Shown in pieces: positions 43,620 to 53,504 of a stretch of DNA of 60,000 bases. The notes below the pieces were generated by a model. That model did not search any database. It had not been told where the DNA came from and worked only from the letters and a program-made list of their open reading frames with translations. Both the position numbers and the translations under genes were made by a program. The stretch comes from Cryptomeria japonica (lineage: Eukaryota > Streptophyta > Pinopsida > Cupressales > Cupressaceae). Numbering within the stretch: the stretch's first letter is position 1; each line of letters begins with the position of its first letter. The stretch spans positions 820,226,396-820,286,395 of the forward strand of contig NC_081414.1 of assembly GCF_030272615.1 (NCBI RefSeq), read 5' to 3'.

Positions 43620-45607
43620 GTGTAGGAGGATCTGCGCGTGTTGCAGTTACGCGAGCGCCACCCCGCGACACAGGGATTGCGAGATCAGTTGACACAGATA
43701 GAGATAGACTGTATTGCAGCTACTGGCCTGTACGAGGTGATGCACATGCCTATGATTCAGATGAATCACGGCCTGATCACAGCCTTGGCAGAGCGATGGC
43801 ATAGTGAGACGTGCACGTTTCATCTAGCCCAGGGAGAGATGACGGTGACCTTAGAGGACGTGTAGCGTATCCTTCGGATTCCGATTCGGGGGGAGCTGGT
43901 GACATATGATAGATCCTGGGGACGGTGTCTTGTCAGAGGATTTTTGAGGAGGATGTATACATTGATGATGGCTCGATCGCATGGGAGGATATAGCTGCAC
44001 TATATGAGCCCCTTCCAGCAGTTTTGTCAGGGATTGTGGGAGGACTGCTGTGTCCAGACAGACGGTCACATGGATTGGTGGTGGGATGGGGACAGGTTAT
44101 AGAGATGATGATGACTGAGGGGACCTGATTTGCATGGGGGCCGTGCGTGTTAGCGCACATGTGCCAGGAGTTACACGAGGTAGTGTACAGAGGGCGGGGT
44201 TCTTTAGCAGTGGGCATGACGCTGCTGCATGTGTGGGCATGGGAGCACTTACCAGTGACTCGACTAGTGAGTCTCAGATTCTGAGCCGTGGATCAGCCAT
44301 ACATGTTTATGTATAGTGGCATGATGAGTCAGCCCCACTTGGGGAAGTTAGAGTGGTGGCGGCGAGCATTGGATGACCTAGATGCGGTGATCTGGCGGCC
44401 ATACTTGGAGTGTGAGCCATGGGAGGATGATGCGGAGGCACTACCGTATTGCTTCATGACCCGATTCCTCATTGGGAGTACCTCTTATCATGTGGAGAGA
44501 CAGGTGTCGGGACGAGTGATGAGGCAGTTCGGATGGCAGCAGGGACTGCCTAGCGGATCAGGGGAGTATGCACGAGTGATTCGGGAGCGGTATGCATGGG
44601 GTCTAGTGCTACCGTATGATTAGGCACTGGCAGAGTTTCAGACACTGCAGGCGAGGCCATGCGACTTACGATCGAGGGTCGTGGATGCAGGTGTGACAGC
44701 AGAGTATACACAGTATCGGGTGGCGCACCCGATCCTACGAATATCAGACCCGGCAGAGCCGATCCCATCTTTTGAGGATGAGAGAGGACGGAGACGGGGA
44801 CGAAGAGCAGGAGGCCGAGGAGGAGGTGGTGGAGGAGGAGGAGGAGGAGGTGGAGGAGGAGGAGGAGGTGGAGGAGGTTTGGGGATGCCGAGGCAGTGGA
44901 GAGGGAGAGGTGGACTACCTCTTCAGATATCAAAGGGACCGTTGATGCAGGGAGGAGTGCAGCTGAGTGGGAGGGGGATGGAGAGAGAGATCCCGATGGA
45001 TATAGGTGCAGGGGAGGGTGGTGCAGGGGAGGGACCTAGTGGAGGGGGTGATACAGGTGCGGCAGCCATGGACATGGGGGAGGGAGCTACTGGGGATCTG
45101 CGGGAGCATATGATAGGTTATTTGCAGACCTGGGTGGAGAGATTAGAGGAGGAGATAGCAGCTAGGGATGTGCAACTATTTGCACATGAGTCAGAGCTGA
45201 CAGTGGTGCTGCGGGAGAGAGATACTGCGGTGGAGAGATTGGCGGAGCTGCAGGAGAGAGTCCGAGCGGGAGTAGGAGCACAGGGTCCTACAGGGGAGAT
45301 TATGAGGCAGTTTGGGCGAGCACAGGCTAAGATAGAGTACTGGCGAGGTTTATATGAGCAGGTGGTGCCACTCAGTCAGCGAGCTCTCAGTTATACCCAG
45401 ATGCGGCAGACGAGATCCGAGCGATCACAGAGGATGCAGAGCAGTGGGGGAGTGATGGGTCCTTTGAGGCGGGATAGATCAGGAGATGCAGGAGGGAGTG
45501 GGGGTTTGATGAGGCCTCCACGGAGAGATGGATCAGGTGGGGCAGGTACCAGCGGTGGAGTAGGTAGGGGTGGTGGTGGTACAACATCTGGCCAGAGTGG
45601 CATTTGA
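43620..45607 (+). pseudogene. Antisense plant mobile domain (PMD) protein of element C
   Basis: Opposite to gag-pol. The PMD hallmark is LITALAERWHSETCTFHLAQ, then GEMTVTLEDV, a stop (43,863) where element B has Trp, then RILRIPIRGELVTYD. The reading shifts frame near 43,910, continues with DRRSHGLVVGWGQVIEMM and FAWGPCVLAHMCQELHEVVY, then HVWAWEHLPVTR, and after another break YMFMYSGMMSQPHLGKLEWW and DAVIWRPYLECEPW. From 44,681 a 308-codon ORF holds a Gly run, a coiled-coil part (LEEEIAARDVQLFAHESEL) and the helix KIEYWRGLYEQVVPLSQRAL conserved in element B. A probable 3' splice site (TCTATGTGTAG before GAGGAT) at 43,627 fits the PMD start. Four or more lesions make it non-functional. Role unknown; PMD capture by gypsy elements is documented. 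Confidence 0.85.
44808..44880 (+). repeat. GGA/GGT microsatellite encoding polyglycine
   Basis: Repeats of GGAGGA with some GGT triplets, giving about 23 consecutive glycines in the antisense PMD reading. Such trinucleotide runs are variable in length. Confidence 0.9.
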
Positions 45608-46094
45608 GAGAGCATTTTTGCATACATGTATTGTATCATTGTCTATTTTTGGACTGTATCTTGGATGGCTCTTGGTAGCCGATTTTTGTAGACTTCATTG
45701 TACTCTGATATATGAGATGATATATATGAGGAGATCCCATATTGTGATGATTATGCATGTGATGATGTATGGATGTTTATGCATGATGATGATTTATTGT
45801 TGAGATGGATATGTGTATATGTATGCATTGATGATATGTTTCTTTTTATGCATGTTTTTATGATGATTTATGATGTTGTATACTGACATATGAATGCAGG
45901 TTTATATATATATGATGTATTTGATTTGTGATGTAATGCTTTATGTATGGAATGCCATGATGATGATATATGCTTATGCTTGATGCATGAACATGATTTT
46001 TGATGTTTCCTATTTGCAATGTAATGATGAGATGATTTATGTGACGATGTTTGAATGAATGATGTTATGTATGAATATGCATCTAGATGTGTTT

Positions 46095-46290
46095 AGATGA
46101 ATGCAATATGGAGAAACAAAATGTAAAGTACAAATGTTTATATGATGATGCCTAAATGAATGCAGATGGATAAACAAATGTAAAGTACAAATGTTTATAT
46201 GATAATGTGTTTTATGAATGCATACGGATAAACAAATGTAAAGTACAAGTGTTTATATGATAATGTGTTTTAAATGAATGCATACGTAAA
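46095..46290 (+). repeat. ~57-bp tandem repeat, three copies
   Basis: ATAAACAAATGTAAAGTACA then AATGTTTATATGATAATG recurs with GTAAAG at 46,124, 46,180 and 46,238 (periods of 56 and 58 bp). Confidence 0.88.
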
Positions 46291-46737
46291 ATGGATATAT
46301 GAAATGGTATGAACCAATGTTTTGTAAACAAAATGGTCTTATGAATCTAAAATGCGTTTAAAATATGTTTGTAAATACAAATGATAATGGGATGATACTA
46401 TAACTAATGAGTATAATAACTGCACCTTAATGTAATGATAATGAATGCAATGTGAATGAATCTTACAATGAGCATAAGAAGATACTATGCAATGTGATAC
46501 AATAGAGAAATGAATGTAAATGATAAATGATGAAAAGTTTTTAATAAAATAATAATAGATAATTTACACTGGATGAAATGCTTAGTAAATGATTTAAAAC
46601 AACCAAAGACAATTTGATCCCATGAATAAATCTAATTATTTATGATTGATGCAATGCTACAAAAATGATTAATGAAAACTAAATGGCAAGAAAATGAGCT
46701 ATATGCAAAGTTAAAAAAAAAAAATGACATGAAGTTT

Positions 46738-46810
46738 TAATGCAAAATGCAACTAAATGTTTAATGCAAGATGCAACTAAATGTTTAATGCCAGATGCAA
46801 CTAAATGTAA
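46738..46810 (+). repeat. 24-bp tandem repeat, three copies
   Basis: Unit ATGCAACTAAATGTTTAATG plus CAAG, with one substitution per copy or fewer. Confidence 0.88.
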
Positions 46811-47929
46811 GGATGATATGATCATGAGGAATGCAAGGTTTTTAAGACTTTGTATGATGCATTGATGATGTATTAGAGTACTCGATCATGATTGTATCCA
46901 AGACCAGCTTAATTTTCTCATTTTTGCATATAAAACCTCTATATGAATAAGTGAACGGATGGGTGATATGCAACGGAATGCAATATATAAACAGATGAGA
47001 TGAAATGACGATCCATAATGCTCTATTTTCATCATTGAGCTTTAAAATGTTGAAAGAGAATACAAGCATCTTGACATAATGATTCAAGATGACCTGAGTA
47101 TTCCTTACATGGATTTTATATAGCAAGTTAATACAAGCAACTTGATATAAGGGATCAAGTTGACCTGAGTATTGCTTGCGGAACAGAAAAGGATTATCTC
47201 CTTTTGTGCATGACTTGGATCGTCCTCCTTGATCTTAGGCTGATCATATCCTGAGACAAGTGCATACCGTACTAAGAGATAACACCTTTATCCAGTTTGG
47301 ATGAGGTAGGAGGAACCAAAGAATGAGTATTGTACCTGCAACCAAACAGTATATATACATAAAGAATAAAGAATAAGGATCCTTGGTAATGGATCATGCT
47401 CATATGGTCGAGGTATACGCTGTAGTCAGCAAGCCGTAGTGATCTAGGACTGCATTTTTGCCTATGATCACGTAGCTTGGTGAACTTCCCACATAGACAC
47501 CATTAGTACATGCCCCAGAACTTCATCGGAAATAATGCGCAAACGATACAAATCAATGCTGAAAGATCCCGATACAGATAAACAAATGATTGTACTCATA
47601 AATCAACCAAGTATTTGATAGCTTAACATAATTTTCTTGTCAAAGAAAACATCATCTTGTCTTTGTTTTTGATAAGGAAGGATGCATCCTTGTTGAAGAC
47701 AGTTTTTGAGTGTTGATGTTGATTGTGTGGTCGATTGATAAGTGGTCAGTGTGTGAGTAGTTGTCAATGTTTATTTTGTATCTGATCGGATAAATATGTA
47801 CAAGGTGTTGCCATGTTTTTGTGTGATTTTTGATGGGTTTTCCGATGTTTTTGGATTTTGTATTGTTTTTGAATGTTTTTTGGTATTTTTGTTGAGACAT
47901 TTTTGAATGTTTTTGCCAATGAATCACCA

Positions 47930-48215
47930 GTAATGTAGAATCCACTTCCATCATCTAGATTGTAAGGGCATTGCCCCCAAGTTGGACATGATTTATGAAA
48001 AAGTGGGATGCCAGATGCATGAAGTACTTTCTTGGATTACAGATCAAATAACAAGCCATGGTTAGATGGATGGATGTGTGTATGTATGAATGTGATCGCA
48101 ATGAGCCTGAAAGATAATGGAGCCATAGCCTGTACGAGTGGCGCCTGTTTGCCAGGTTTTCACCACCGTACTTACCCAAGGTGCCACCAGAGTGTTTGTT
48201 CACCGTTTGGATGCA
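47930..48215 (-). ncRNA. Double-hairpin RNA motif, element C copy
   Basis: Minus strand, in order: GGTG (48,204-48,201), a 17-nt loop AACAAACACTCTGGTGG, CACC (48,183-48,180); then GTGGTG (48,166-48,161), the loop AAAACCTGGCAAACAGG (48,160-48,144), CGCCAC (48,143-48,138). The 17-nt loop length and the spacing between the hairpins match A and B; the first loop has diverged but its stem still pairs perfectly. It is about 120 bp downstream of the pol stop. The AACTTGGGGGCAA box follows at about 47,970-47,982. Confidence 0.78.
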
Positions 48216-48322
48216 TGATTTTTCTTTACTTTTTTGAATGTTTTTGTATTTTCTTCATGACATTTTTCTGAATGTTTTTGGTATTTTTCTGATATGTAGG
48301 GGAGCCTAACGCTTTGTACACC

Positions 48323-49753
48323 TTAGGTATAAAACCGTTTGAGGTGCATGCTATTGATTGGATCTGCGAGCGGTTCTCCATTTGATGTAGCCAACTGATA
48401 TGCCCCGGACCCGAATATAGCAGTGACAACATATGGGCCGAGCCAATTTGATTCAAACTTGCCTTGATGTTCTCTGTTTGGTTGGTTGCGAGGATTCTCT
48501 CGAAGAACAAGATCACCTACCTCAAATGTACGAGATCTAACTCGGTGATTGTAGCTTCTACTCATGCGCTGCTGATAGGCTTTGAGGTGATTGTATGCAG
48601 CTTGTCGCTTCTCATCAAGTAACTCTAAGTCCTGAAGACGGGATACTCTGTATGCTTCATCATCGATGAGATTGTGCAATGAAACTCGTAAGGATGGTAT
48701 TTTGACCTCAATAGGTAAGATAGCTTCTGCACCATAGACCAACGAATAAGGAGTTGCGCCTGTAGGGGTTCGAATGCTAGTTCAATATGCCCATAGCGCT
48801 GGATTCAATTGAACATGCCAATCACGACCGGCATCATTGACTGTCTTCTTTAGGATTCTCAATATGTTTTTATTGGATGCTTCGGCCTGACCATTGCCTT
48901 GTGGGTAATATGGGGTGGAAAAGCGATGTTGGATATGAAATTTCTCACAAAGCTCACGGACATCCTGATTTTTGAAAGGAAGACCATTATCTGTGACGAT
49001 GGACATGGGTACACCATACCGGCAGATGATGTAGTTGAGGATGAATGAGGCGATCTGCTTGCCAGTGACTTGGGTAAGTGGAACAGCTTCGATCCACTTC
49101 GTGAAATATTCGGTGGTGGTAATAATGAATTTATGGCCATTGGATGAAGATGGATGAATCTTACCCACAAGGTCAAGGCCCCATTGACAGAAAGGCCATG
49201 GTGTTGTGATTGGTTGCAGTTCTTGAGCCGGTGCATGTATTAGGTCGCCATGAACTTGACATTTCTTGCATTTTCTGACAAAGTAGTAGGAATCCTTTTC
49301 CATAGATGGCCAATAGTATCCAGCTCGCAGGAGTTTCTTGGCGAGTGATGGACCACTTGAATGAGTCCCACAAATTCCTTCATGTACCTCTTCCAAAGCC
49401 TTTGTTATCTCACCTTGTTCCAGACATCGAAGGAGAGTACCATCAAGACTACGTCGGTATAGGGTTTCGACAATAATGGTATATCGAGCAATTTGGCGAA
49501 TGAAGGTTTTTCGTTGGTTATTTGATTGGTTGGGAGGAAGGGTATGATCGCGGAGATAGGTGTAGAACTCACCGTACCATGGGGATTCGGAACCAACAAG
49601 GCGACATATCATTTCAGATTTGGGGATATCATAAGCGGGGATCCAAAGCTGTTCTACCAAGAACTCGTAGCGTGTTGAATTCTGTGGAAGATCTAGGAGA
49701 GATGCGATGGTAGCCATAGCGTCAACAGCTCGATTCTCTTGGTATCTGCTCAA
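48323..49753 (-). pseudogene. Element C integrase
   Basis: The integrase of a Ty3/gypsy element inserts the cDNA in the genome. Zinc-binding HHCC: H of VHEGICGTH and the CKKC pair (FVRKCKKCQVHGD). Catalytic D,D,E: D of WGLDLVG, D of IVTDNG, E of NGQAEASNK. The C-terminal part has TPYSLVYGAEAILPIE and the GPY-type segment FESNWLGPYVVTAIF with GAYQL. The reading enters from the RNase H frame by a 1-nt shift near 49,740 and has an in-frame TGA at 48,782-48,784 in ALWAY-TSIRTP, where gypsy integrases normally have Arg (CGA to TGA is a CpG transition). The rest is intact to the stop at 48,323. Confidence 0.93.
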
Positions 49754-52700
49754 AAGTGATAGTAGTAAATGATGTCTTTAGAGTGTCCACCATTTGCTTA
49801 TATGGCATGAGTTTATCATCCTTGGTTTGATATTCATCTGTTGCTTGTCGAATGACTAGTTGGGAATCGCCATATACTTGTAGTTCTTGTAATTTCCATT
49901 GTACGACTAACCTGAGTCCTGTGATCAAGGCCTCATACTCTGCTATGTTGTTTGTGCATGGAAATGTGAGGCTATAAGACTTCGGGATGCTATCACCTTG
50001 AGGTGTGATAAATAGAATGCCTGCCCCCGAGCCATGCCTAGTGTATGACCCATCAAAATATAGTTTCCATGGTTGTACTTCTGTGAGCATGAATATCTCT
50101 TTATCTGGAAAATTGGAAATGAGGGGATGATCGCCTATGAGTGGTGCATCGGCCAACTGATCTGCAATGACCTGCCCTTTGATAGCTTTACGGTCCACAT
50201 ACTCGATGTCAAATTCACTTAGAATCATTACCCATTTGGCTAAGCGACCTGTCAATGCTGCTTTGCTGAGTAAGTACTTGAGTGGATCAATCTTTGCAAT
50301 GAGTTGTACCTTATGTGTCAACAAATAGTGCCGCAATTTAGTGGCTGCTAAGATTACTGCTAGGCAAGCTCGCTCAATAGGTGTGTAATTGAGTTCATAG
50401 CCAACCAGTGTGCGAGAGATGTAGTATACAACACACTCTTTACCTTCTGCATTATGTTGTGCCAGTAGCACACCCAGTGCTGTACTTGTTGCTGAGATAT
50501 AAAGTAACAATGGTCTACTTAGATCTGGTGGCATCAACAAGGGTGGATTCATGAGATAGTCTTTAAGTGCCTGAAATGCTTGTTGGCATCTGTCATCCCA
50601 TTGAAAGCGGATGTTCTTGTGTAGTAGGTGTGTGAACGGGTGACACTTATCAGCCAATTGTGCAATGAATCTTCGGATTGATTGAAGCCGTCCTTGTAGT
50701 GTCCTTAGCTGACTGATATTCTTTGGAGGTGGCATGTCCATTATTGCCTTAACCTTTGCTGGATCGACCTCAATGCCTTTGCTTGAGACAATGTATCCTA
50801 GAAGCTTCCCGAAGGTCACTCCAAAGACACATTTCTTTGGGTTGAGTCGAACATGGTATTGTTCCAGTCTATCAAAGATTTTATCTAAGATGTGAAGATG
50901 TCCTTCTCTAGTAAGTGATTTTGCTAGTAAATCATCCACATAATCTTCCATCATAGTATGCATCATGTCATGGAAGATGGTGGTCATTGCTCTTTGATAG
51001 GTCGCTCCTGCATTCTTTAGACCAAAAGGCATTACATTCCAGCAGTATGTGCCCCATGGACATGTGAAGGCTGTCTTATGTTGGTCCTCTGGTGCGATCT
51101 TTATTTGATTGTATCCTGAAAAGCCATCCATGAGTGAAAGCATGGCATGTCCTGCTATTAAATCTACTATGATGTCGATATTTGGTAGAGGGAAGTCATC
51201 CTTAGGACATGCCTTATTCAGATCTCTGAAGTCAGTACAAATGCGGATGCCCCCTTTGGGTTTGCCGACTGGCACAATGTTGGAGATCCATTCTGCATAA
51301 TCAATTGGTCTAATGAAACCAACATCCAGGAGTTTCTTAAGTTCTATTTTGACGAGCACGACAATCTGAGGATGCATCTTACGAAGCTTTTGCTTGACAG
51401 GTTTGGCTCCTTTTGCTACTGTGAGATGATGCATAACTAAATCTGGATCAAGCCCAGGCATGTCTGCATATGACCATGCAAAGTTGATCTGACGCTGCTG
51501 GAAGAACTCTATGAATTGAGGTTGTTCCTCTAGAGTGAGAAGAGATGCCAGATGTATGATATGAGGGTTTTCAGGAGTCCCCACATTGTATTCTTTGGTT
51601 TCCTCGATAAGAATCGCTGATCGTTCCTGTTGTGTACTAGCAGGGAAAATGTCAAACCCTTCATCCTTAGGCGCCTCAGAGAGGTTTTCACCATTGGATA
51701 CGCTCTTTCTTTTTACTGTTGTCGGATCAAACAGTGCCACAGCGTGGTTTTCACTAGAAGATCCATGTTTTAATGTTATATTTTTGCAGCTGAAGGGTTT
51801 GGCATCCGCCCTGAAGTATGCTGCGCTATTAAGTTGAATGGCGAATCTAGCTTTGTGATCCCCGCTTGGTAGATTATCCCGTAATTCCAAAAAGTCAATG
51901 ATAGCCTCATCGTTTTGGAAGAGGTCAAGACATGGGGGATTTGGTTGGTTCCATTCGATGAGTTCAGGGTGGATAATGGGCATTACTTCATCAATTAGAT
52001 TAAGTTCGTTAGATGTATCAGTGAGGGTTAAGACAGTGTGGTGAAGGTCGTTGATGGTACTCTCCCTATCAGAATCAGGCGTAGGATGAGACTTAGGGTC
52101 TGTGGAAGATGTTTCCAGCTTAGGTACCCAAGTGGTCTTTATCTGTGCTTCTCCGTAAATAGGGATGTATTTGCGGGGCGGAGGTGGTGTTGTGTCTTCC
52201 TCATCTGAAGTGTTAAGCTGTACAGAATCAAATTCCCACTCATGTGAGTCGGTCTCTGAATCACTCTCCAACATCCGATTGCTATACCATACTGGGATGT
52301 CTTTAGAGTTAAACACGGCAGGTGTGATTGGTTTATGTATCTTTGTAGTAATCGATGTGGCAGGAACCGTGATGGGGTTTAAAGGATTTGTCACTGGAAG
52401 TATTGGCAATCTTGACTCAGTGACTTCTGCTGGAACTACTGATGCCATAGATGTTGTTGCGGGTTTTGATACAGTTGCTGCTGCTAATGGTGCCGCTGAT
52501 GGAATTACGAGTTCGTTTGATGGGATGAGTGACATTGGTGATGGTGGAGTTGTGAGCCTCGATGGAGCAGTGGGGATAGTGCTTGATGGTGCTTTGATTA
52601 TGAAAGGTGTCCTCTTTGCAGTAGGTGGGCAAAATGGTTTGCTGGGTTTCCCTTTGAATTTTAATTTAGGGAAGATCTCTTTTTCAAAGCCGAGGCTTGT

Positions 52701-53492
52701 ATTTCCTTTGGGCTTGAATTCCGGCAGCAGTGGTTCATGTCGTCCTTGTTTGTAGGATCCCAAAGCACTCTGACCATCATACCCCATTCTTTGCATAATG
52801 AGGAGGCCTTTACCATACTGTTCCGTAGGAAGTGTAACTTGCGGTTTGTGAGTGGTGATGGGATCTTTATAGATCCATTCCGCTAGGTCCTCATCTTGTG
52901 TCTCTTCCTCTTGACTCTTTCCAAGGATGAAAGGCGTTAAGGCACATGCAGGCGTGATTAGTGGTTGCTGGAGTAACTGCTGTGGTTTACCATGTGTTCT
53001 AGGAGAAGTGGGCATTTGTCCCACACAAAAGAGCTGACTCAAGTTGTATTCTCCAGGACCTTCCTCTGCGACTTTCATCTTAAGCTTTTCTTGCTTGGGT
53101 ATAAGAGTGTTAAGAGAGGCAGGATTTACATATGATGTGGAGGAAATGGCTTCCCTATTATTAGGAACAGTAATCTCTGGTTGATGGCTGATATTATGGC
53201 AAAATGCAAAAGGATTTGCATTGCCCAGGATTGTGATCTCTGCACCATTATGTGGGAACTTGATACATTGATGGTAGGTAGATGGAACGGCTTGCATGGC
53301 ATGTATCCAAGGTCTCCCTAATAATAGATTATATGGCAGAGGAAGGTCCAGAACCTGGCAAATTATGTGCTTTACCACAGGGCCAACTCGGATTGGTAGT
53401 ACCACAGCTCCTTTGGATGAATGCTCTGCATCATCATAGGCCTTGATGGTGATCTTCTTGCGAGGATCTACTGATTCTACTGCATATCCCAA
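49722..53492 (-). CDS. Element C pol: protease C-terminus, G-patch, reverse transcriptase, RNase H and second RNase H
   Basis: An open reading of 1,256 codons. Residues 1-80 complete the aspartic protease (LGRPWIHAMQAVPSTYH). A G-patch lies at about 220-275 (YGKGLLIMQRMGYD, GRHEPLLPE, TSLGFE). A long Pro/Ser/Thr-rich linker runs to about 600. RT is at about 690-900: LMDGFSGYNQI, MPFGLKNAGATYQR and the catalytic MEDYVDDLL (YVDD near residue 851, 50,931-50,942). RNase H 1 is at about 950-1,100 (LLLYISATSTALGVLLAQ, ERACLAVILAATKLRHYL). A second, archaeal-like RNase H is at about 1,140-1,245 (LYFDGSYTRHGSGAGILF, NNIAEYEALITGLR, VYGDSQLVIRQ). The dual RNase H is diagnostic for Tat-lineage gypsy. 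It is in frame with gag upstream across a TAG; at its 3' end a 1-nt change shifts it out of the integrase frame. The first ATG here is internal, not a true start. Confidence 0.93.
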   Translation of the reverse strand: MGYAVESVDPRKKITIKAYDDAEHSSKGAVVLPIRVGPVVKHIICQVLDLPLPYNLLLGRPWIHAMQAVPSTYHQCIKFPHNGAEITILGNANPFAFCHNISHQPEITVPNNREAISSTSYVNPASLNTLIPKQEKLKMKVAEEGPGEYNLSQLFCVGQMPTSPRTHGKPQQLLQQPLITPACALTPFILGKSQEEETQDEDLAEWIYKDPITTHKPQVTLPTEQYGKGLLIMQRMGYDGQSALGSYKQGRHEPLLPEFKPKGNTSLGFEKEIFPKLKFKGKPSKPFCPPTAKRTPFIIKAPSSTIPTAPSRLTTPPSPMSLIPSNELVIPSAAPLAAATVSKPATTSMASVVPAEVTESRLPILPVTNPLNPITVPATSITTKIHKPITPAVFNSKDIPVWYSNRMLESDSETDSHEWEFDSVQLNTSDEEDTTPPPPRKYIPIYGEAQIKTTWVPKLETSSTDPKSHPTPDSDRESTINDLHHTVLTLTDTSNELNLIDEVMPIIHPELIEWNQPNPPCLDLFQNDEAIIDFLELRDNLPSGDHKARFAIQLNSAAYFRADAKPFSCKNITLKHGSSSENHAVALFDPTTVKRKSVSNGENLSEAPKDEGFDIFPASTQQERSAILIEETKEYNVGTPENPHIIHLASLLTLEEQPQFIEFFQQRQINFAWSYADMPGLDPDLVMHHLTVAKGAKPVKQKLRKMHPQIVVLVKIELKKLLDVGFIRPIDYAEWISNIVPVGKPKGGIRICTDFRDLNKACPKDDFPLPNIDIIVDLIAGHAMLSLMDGFSGYNQIKIAPEDQHKTAFTCPWGTYCWNVMPFGLKNAGATYQRAMTTIFHDMMHTMMEDYVDDLLAKSLTREGHLHILDKIFDRLEQYHVRLNPKKCVFGVTFGKLLGYIVSSKGIEVDPAKVKAIMDMPPPKNISQLRTLQGRLQSIRRFIAQLADKCHPFTHLLHKNIRFQWDDRCQQAFQALKDYLMNPPLLMPPDLSRPLLLYISATSTALGVLLAQHNAEGKECVVYYISRTLVGYELNYTPIERACLAVILAATKLRHYLLTHKVQLIAKIDPLKYLLSKAALTGRLAKWVMILSEFDIEYVDRKAIKGQVIADQLADAPLIGDHPLISNFPDKEIFMLTEVQPWKLYFDGSYTRHGSGAGILFITPQGDSIPKSYSLTFPCTNNIAEYEALITGLRLVVQWKLQELQVYGDSQLVIRQATDEYQTKDDKLMPYKQMVDTLKTSFTTITFEQIPRESSC

Positions 53493-53504
53493 TGCTGTGA
53501 CTAA

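Larger units (their letters stand above)
45608..47960. other. Element C region between antisense gene and 3' module; ATGATG-rich
   Basis: Plus-strand ATGATGAT-rich low-complexity DNA with no ORF above noise. It contains a ~57-bp repeat (three copies, 46,095-46,290), a 24-bp repeat (46,738-46,810) and a ~67-bp duplication (47,070-47,170). The latter reads on the minus strand AAGGAATACTCAGGTCATC and may be the counterpart of the CCAGAC repeats of A and B. Confidence 0.55.

Noticed and set aside
44550-44933. 127-codon minus-strand ORF
   Set aside because: It is antisense to the PMD gene and its GGA microsatellite (Leu/His/Ser run); not real.
52165-52755. 196-codon plus-strand ORF within element C
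   Set aside because: It is antisense to the Pro/Ser/Thr linker of pol, low-complexity Gly/Val/Asp, and has no domain; a compositional shadow.
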